Source: Buxus sempervirens (lineage: Eukaryota; Streptophyta; Magnoliopsida; Buxales; Buxaceae). Taken from it: a stretch of 64,000 nt of DNA. Each line of letters opens with the position of its first letter. Positions within the stretch are counted from its first letter, which is position 1. The DNA is taken from contig OX387187.1 of the NCBI GenBank assembly GCA_947561395.2, positions 36,995,829-37,059,828 on the forward strand. Reading direction: 5' to 3'. A program made the position numbers and the translations under genes. Below are positions 58,691-64,000 of this stretch, one piece after another. Below the pieces are notes generated by a model. It ran no database searches and was not told the DNA's origin. It saw only the letters and a program-made list of their open reading frames with translations.

Positions 58691-60969
58691 TTGTCTAGGG
58701 AAATCCATAAGAAGAATGAGGGATCTCTTGACAGAGAATGGGAATTCAATTCCAGTAAAAAGGGTTCATGGATTCGGTTCTTTTCCTCTCCAAATTGGCG
58801 ATTTAGAGGTTTCAACAAAGGTTTATTCTCAATATTAAAAAGTGGTTATCAGGATATGCTTTATTTATTTATTTTTTGGGTAATTAATTTTTTTCATACG
58901 TTCACAATCCTTAAAGTCCACAATTGCACATTTGACAATCTGATCTTGGAAAATTATCTTTCTAAACTTATTTCTGATTATAATTGTATCCCAGTTTGGC
59001 TGCTACGACTTTTGCTCAAAACCTTCCAAAATATGACAAATCTCTTCAACAATCTGATTATAATTGTATCCCAGTCTTGCATTGAATAAGCCCAAGTTTT
59101 TGAAAAAAAATTTCTTCTTCTGTTTCTTGGAATTCACTAGAGTTCATATTGTAGCATTGAAGCCTGCAACTAAATTGGGTTGCAGCAATGAGGTCCAGTG
59201 CTACCACCTGATTTAGCCGTTTCAATGAGACAATACCGCACAGCCATGCTTAAAAACCTGTATGGGAGGCATCAAAACTCACACATGCCTAGGAACTTTT
59301 ACATCCATCATTTTCCAAATCAATTCAGAATCATACCAAGGGCTTAAAACATAATCTTTGTTTGTAAACTACTATGATAAAAAAAACTAGAAGAGAGGAA
59401 AATCCACAGAATTGAAAACTAACAATAATATAATCATAGCTTGAGGAATAATTTCGGAAGCAATGTTAACCATTTCTAATTTGATGTTCAAGATTCAGAA
59501 ATGTTACTCATTCTGAACAGAAGATACTTTCTTTTCGTCTGGTAAAATTTAGAAAATCAGCTCTGTATCAGAAAAAAGCTCAAAGTCCAGTAACTTTAGG
59601 AAACACAAACATGGTGTTTGGGTCAAGGAATCAAGGATCGCAGCAATTATATTTGAGAATGTTTATCTATGCTTTTGGCAGAAATATTCTATCCCAAAAA
59701 CTTGGTTACATAGCAAACTCTACAACACAAAATCCCAATCACTTCAAGACTTCATGAATCTGACTTTTGTCTAATGGGTGTACCAAATTATTTACACATT
59801 GTATTTTAGGTGAGCCATGGGTACCTTATCAACTCTAACCATCTGATCGATAGGCTACAAATCTCTCAAGCTCACAAAGAATTTTCATTTTTAGACAGTT
59901 CAGTAGAACCTAGAACAAAAGTGCCAAAGGAAAAAATTTAACAAACATCTCAGTAAAAGAAAATATACCTATTCCTAACAAATTATTTTGCCTGTAGAAA
60001 GTGCCAAGGGTCATATCTACCAGATTCTTCAAAATAATGTCATCGCTTTGATTTTTTGAATATTTTATGTTTGTCAACAATGTGTATAAGCAGTCACTCA
60101 TTAGTATTGAAAGGAAAAAGTTCCATAACCTGGTGTACTGTTCCTTAGTCTTGGGAGGGGTGAGTAGGCAATATACCTAAACTGTGGCATTTTCTTTTAC
60201 TTGAACATGCATTTTCATGCTGAAAGTCCAATGTTTTTTTACCATGCACCAAGAAATTGCCTAATAATTAAGAATGATTAGTTAGTGAGTTTACACCACT
60301 TTCATAAAGAACCCATATCAAATAAGTCCCAGCCATGTACCATCTAGTCTATGTCTCTGGGGTTACTTTAAATCCACCATACTTCATACTGTAGCATTAT
60401 AACCTCAATTAGTACTCAGAAAGAATTAAAAATTAAGTAAATAAATTAGTATAGGTGTATGGAGAAGGAAGGAGAAAAATTACTACAATGTAAACGCATC
60501 CGCAGACAACTTTTTATGAAGTAAAAAGGACAATTTCTAACCATAATATAAAAAAACTTGCAGCGTTTGGTATCAAACATCAAGCCTGACGGGTATACAT
60601 ATGAGGTGCATAACCAGCATGCCAGTACGATAACAAAGACTAAGCTAAGCCAAATAAACAAAAAGAAGAGGAAAAAGAAACACAAAACCAAATGAGTTCC
60701 AGCAAAATCTTTTGAAAGCTGGTTCGCTGGACACAGAATCACAACATATGCAAACAAAACTTATAAAAAATTTAGAGAAAACCAAAGTCCTATGTATATC
60801 CATTTTGGCATCAAATATAATTAACACAACAGAAGATCTCAAACCTAAATCAAGCTTGCAAAAGGGGAAGATGCCATGGCTGCTCTCTTGACTGGGTAAG
60901 GCACCAATGAAAGTGGTCAACCAGATCTCTGAGCCCGAGACAAAATGAAAATTTCATGACAATCACAGT

Positions 60970-61650
60970 GGATGCAGTTGCAAACGAAACCAATTTCTCA
61001 TGAATGGCAAAACTCCAGCTCCATGGTCATTCTAGAAATTGAAAAGAAACTCAGAGAAATATAGGGAATGAAAAATAGAATCCCCAGAAGGATGTCAAGA
61101 ATATTAAAAAACGGTAAACAGAAGCGAAGAAAAGACAAAATCAGAAAAGGGGAAACAAAGAACATACTTATATATATAAACATCGTCATGGTGAAGTAGA
61201 AGAGTAAAAATGAAAAAGAAATTAAAAAAAAAGAAAAAGAAAAGAAAAAGTAAAGGAGAGAGTAAAACACCATTTCAGGGTAAAAAAAGGGAAAAAAAAT
61301 GTTCAAATGAAGAGACCATTATCTGAGGATTCATAGAACCTCTTCAATCTTATTGTCAGGTACAAAGAACAAAACGAATCAAATGATGACCATTAAATTG
61401 TTTGAAAGTTCTATACATCTGAATGCAGTTGCAAGCAAAACCAATTTCTCATGAATTGCAGAACTCCAGCCCCATGGTCGGTTTAGGAACTGAAAATAAA
61501 CTCAGAGGTATATAGGAAATGAATAACAAAATTCCAAAAATAATTTCAAGAACATTCTTCAAAAAAAAAAAAACTACAAATAAAGGCACTCCTATCTGAG
61601 GATTCTTAGAACCTCTAAAATCTTACTGTCAGGTACAAAAACAAAAAGAT
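60970..61650. repeat. Diverged tandem repeats downstream of the NB-LRR gene
   Basis: A stretch with gatgcagttgcaaacgaaac, aatttctcatgaat and ccatggtc (about 60972-61030) recurs at about 61422-61480. A second stretch, gaggattcatagaacctc...caggtacaaa (about 61326-61365), recurs at about 61598-61640. The order is conserved, so a block was duplicated and one copy has gained or lost sequence in between. Confidence 0.65.
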
Positions 61651-62681
61651 GACCATTAAATGGTTTTAATTTTTTATATATCTGGAATTATGTCAATGTA
61701 ACAACTATACAAAGAATATAATGGGATTAAAAAAATTTAAATTAGTCAGAAAAAGTCAATTTGGGGTGAACAGATTCTAAGATTATATTCAGACCTAATC
61801 GCAATCCTTTATTACAACTAATGTTTCATTAAGCAGAGCCACTAAATTCATAGTTTAGTGCTTACCAAATTGGTTTCTTCAATTGCTTTAACAGTGAAGG
61901 TCAGTCACAAATAATAATCAATTTAAAGAAATAGAGATGAAAAAGGTGAAAATCACAAAGAGGATCATTTTTTACCAAGGCACATCTTCTACGAAGGAAA
62001 AATTAAATCATTGTGAAACTCTGAAGGTAACATTCCTTAATTTCAAACCCACGAAAGAAGTTTGACATCATTATCAGAAATCTATTAAAACGTTCAATTC
62101 AAATTATTTAATGTCTATTTGCTAAAAATGAAAGCAAAACACTTGTCAATGAAGATAGTTGAACATATTTTTATGTCATTAGCCTATATTAGGAATCTTG
62201 GAACCCATGATCAAACGTGGAAGCAACATAATTAACTCAATTTCAGGCAGATCACTGTCTGAAAAACAGTGTTAAATATTCATGTTTAGAAAGAAGATTA
62301 AATGGCTAACAGAAATGGGGAAAAAAGACAAAACTAAAGAATACAAAAGCAAGAAGGATAAAGCCTCCAAAAAAACACCAATAAATGCACTAACCAGGAG
62401 AATTTCCTGAGGAATTACAAAAGAGGGCTCTTAATCAAGAACCATAAAAAAAAGGCATCAATACAACTTTCTGGTCAACAATAATAGTATGATAAAATCA
62501 TAAAAATTTTGGGTAATTTTTTTATGAAGACAATGAATAGAAGGAATAATTAAATTCTATTGTACACATTGTTACAAATAAAACACACAAAATATGGGAT
62601 AATCAAGCAGTGCATGGTATAAGAAGTTTAAGTTTTAGATGGCAACGGAATTGATGACTTACATTAATCTTATCAGAAATG

Positions 62682-64000
62682 TTAACCAAGGCCGATATTT
62701 TCTGTGGAGACGACTTCTCCATCAACTTCATATTCAACCCATACCTCAGGAACGTGTTGAATCATCCAATGATCTTCTCCTTCATTTTCATGTCCTGAAA
62801 CTTGATGTTGACGAAGCCTCTTGATGAAATCATCGGGCATACGGCCAATATCAATCTCCTTTAGAGCTTTGAGGTGTTGAAAGCCATGGGGAAGTCTCTT
62901 TAACTTTGGGCATTGACCAATGGTGAATGTTCGTAAGCTTCGCATCATGCCCTCCTCTATCTCAGTCAACTCCTCCAATTCTGACATACAACCAATGCTT
63001 AAGGTTTTGAGCTTTGGAAATCGTCCCTCACCACTACCACCCCAACTCATCTTCTTTCCAATGTAAGCCCTAGCTAGGAGTAGGTACTCCAAAATAGGCA
63101 AATTTGCAAAGATGCCCATTGGATCCTCCTTTAAGTTGCTGCTGTAGAATCGAACTGTGTGTAGACAACTGAGAGAGCCTATCCATGGTGGTAATCTTTT
63201 TATAGTTCCTACAGACAGTAGCTTCTCAAGATAGGGTGGTGGTGGTGACATTAGATCCAAATCAAGTACCTCACCTGTTCTACACCTTATTCTCAAAAAT
63301 TTAAGGTGTTGCATCTTCTTAATATAAGTAAAAAGCTCTGAACAATCTATTCCTTGCAGATTTTGGAGAGACAATTTCCTAAGTCTGGTAAGATCTCCCA
63401 ATTGTCTTATTAAACAGCCATTAGCCTCTGCTCCTGACAGAGTTTGCAAGTTGATCAAGTTTTCAGATCCAATTATTGAGTTTCCCAAATCAACTGAGCC
63501 TAACATATCTTTTGCACTTCTCAAGAGAAGATGCCTCAGTTGTGGAAGCACTGTTAATTGTAATCTATGTGGGAAGCATACAATTGGTGTATCACGGATG
63601 TCTAACATTTGCAAATTGTGTAAACTTTGGATTGAAGTAGGAAGTTCAGGGACTTTTGTCCACCTTAAACACAAATAACGCAAGTGAATCAAGTTTCCAA
63701 CTTCATTAGGCAAACGCTCAATGTTAGATCCCGACAAATCCAGCACCCTCAATCTTTTGAGACGCAAGAACAGAGAAAGAAGATTGCCATATGGTAAGCT
63801 TGTTTTTGGAAATGTAAGGAGGGAGTGAGTTTTCTGGTAAGACATGTTATGTTGAACACTTGTGGTGCTGTTATGAATTGCCACACGACGTTCTCCATGG
63901 AAGACTTCATTACCACTATGATTTGTGATAACAACACCAAACTCTTCCTTCTTGAACATGTGAATGGCAGTATCGCGCATGAGGTCATGCATTCGACAAG
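62682..64000 (-). CDS. NB-LRR disease resistance protein, C-terminal part (5' end beyond window)
   Basis: The frame is open from the window edge to the stop at 62682, about 439 residues. It begins at the end of the NB-ARC domain with the MHD motif (CRMHDLMRDTAI), so the coiled-coil or other N-terminus, the P-loop and most of the nucleotide-binding domain lie to the right of the window. A leucine-rich repeat domain follows, with clear units such as LRVLDLSGSNIERLPNEVGN, LIHLRYLCLRWTKVPELPTS and LHNLQMLDIRDTP. A C-terminal region ends in WVEYEVDGEV. The MHDL form and repeat pattern are those of non-TIR (CNL, RPM1/RPP13-like) receptors that sense pathogen effectors inside the cell. The visible part is intact, so it may be functional. 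Confidence 0.88.
   Translation of the reverse strand, partial: CRMHDLMRDTAIHMFKKEEFGVVITNHSGNEVFHGERRVAIHNSTTSVQHNMSYQKTHSLLTFPKTSLPYGNLLSLFLRLKRLRVLDLSGSNIERLPNEVGNLIHLRYLCLRWTKVPELPTSIQSLHNLQMLDIRDTPIVCFPHRLQLTVLPQLRHLLLRSAKDMLGSVDLGNSIIGSENLINLQTLSGAEANGCLIRQLGDLTRLRKLSLQNLQGIDCSELFTYIKKMQHLKFLRIRCRTGEVLDLDLMSPPPPYLEKLLSVGTIKRLPPWIGSLSCLHTVRFYSSNLKEDPMGIFANLPILEYLLLARAYIGKKMSWGGSGEGRFPKLKTLSIGCMSELEELTEIEEGMMRSLRTFTIGQCPKLKRLPHGFQHLKALKEIDIGRMPDDFIKRLRQHQVSGHENEGEDHWMIQHVPEVWVEYEVDGEVVSTENIGLG

Larger units (their letters stand above)
57116..62681. other. Repeat-derived intergenic region
   Basis: No convincing gene is present. A block at 57220-57560 has aaggatggcaatg and ggttcggtttggtttgg phrases, a wrecked hAT-like element. 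About 220 bp around 57657-57880 recur diverged at 58480-58690. The short phrase ctgattataattgtatccca occurs twice (58973, 59054). Tandem-like copies occur at 60970-61650. The ORFs here (for example 58034-58399 and 58643-59089) show no recognisable domain and lie in or beside the repeats. Confidence 0.5.

Noticed and set aside
58034-59089. 121- and 148-codon plus-strand frames
   Set aside because: No recognisable domain; they overlap or lie next to duplicated repeat sequence.

Overview
This is nuclear DNA of a flowering plant. The protein-coding genes are plant families with GT-AG introns, several introns are kilobases long, the sequence is AT-rich, and plant transposons of many classes are nested in it (CACTA, Helitron, hAT, Mutator-like, LINE, solo LTR). 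I cannot name the species from the sequence.

Region 1 (1-18450) is a tandem array of GDSL esterase/lipase genes, all on the minus strand. Copy 1 (1374-2522) is cut in its last exon by the end of a CACTA transposon filling 1-1373. Copy 2 (11939-12562) has lost exons 2-3 and carries a 5-bp frameshifting deletion. Copy 3 (14354-15731) is intact and encodes a 367-residue enzyme. Spacer DNA was duplicated with the genes, so copy 3 serves as an 'empty site' reference for insertions in copy 1. By that comparison copy 1 gained a 257-bp solo LTR (2866-3122, TSD CATGG) and a 6.23-kb Helitron (3844-10073) inserted exactly between A and T.

The Helitron is the most interesting object. On its minus strand it carries at least five phase-compatible exons forming a 174-codon open reading frame. 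Three similar acidic, apparently duplicated exons are joined to the first two exons of a Rab geranylgeranyl transferase beta subunit (RGTB). It looks like a new chimeric gene made by transposon exon capture.

Region 2 (18451-23770) holds an intact single-exon membrane-anchored MYB gene (MAMYB, minus, 19845-20804). It is followed by a 2.4-kb pile of nested small transposons: an outer TIR element containing a hAT element and a mini-Helitron, then another mini-Helitron, then a Mutator-type MITE with a perfect 9-bp target duplication.

Region 3 (23771-45330, plus) is one 21.6-kb gene of 23 exons. It encodes a 926-residue 5'-3' exoribonuclease (XRN2/XRN3 type) with a C-terminal nuclear-localisation-like tail, no zinc knuckle, and a recent in-frame 90-bp tandem duplication in exon 21. 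Its long introns hold LINE reverse-transcriptase wrecks, a MITE, a 25-G run and local duplications.

Region 4 (45331-57100) holds a plastid-type uL18 family ribosomal protein gene (47937-50565, plus; a hAT element ends about 150 bp upstream of its start codon) and a convergent UMP-CMP kinase gene (52186-56193, minus, seven coding exons including a 28-nt microexon).

Region 5 (57100-64000) is mostly repeat-derived intergenic DNA. It ends in the C-terminal part of an NB-LRR disease-resistance gene (minus, 62682 to beyond the window end). The genes do not form a pathway; they are ordinary unlinked plant genes plus one tandem array.
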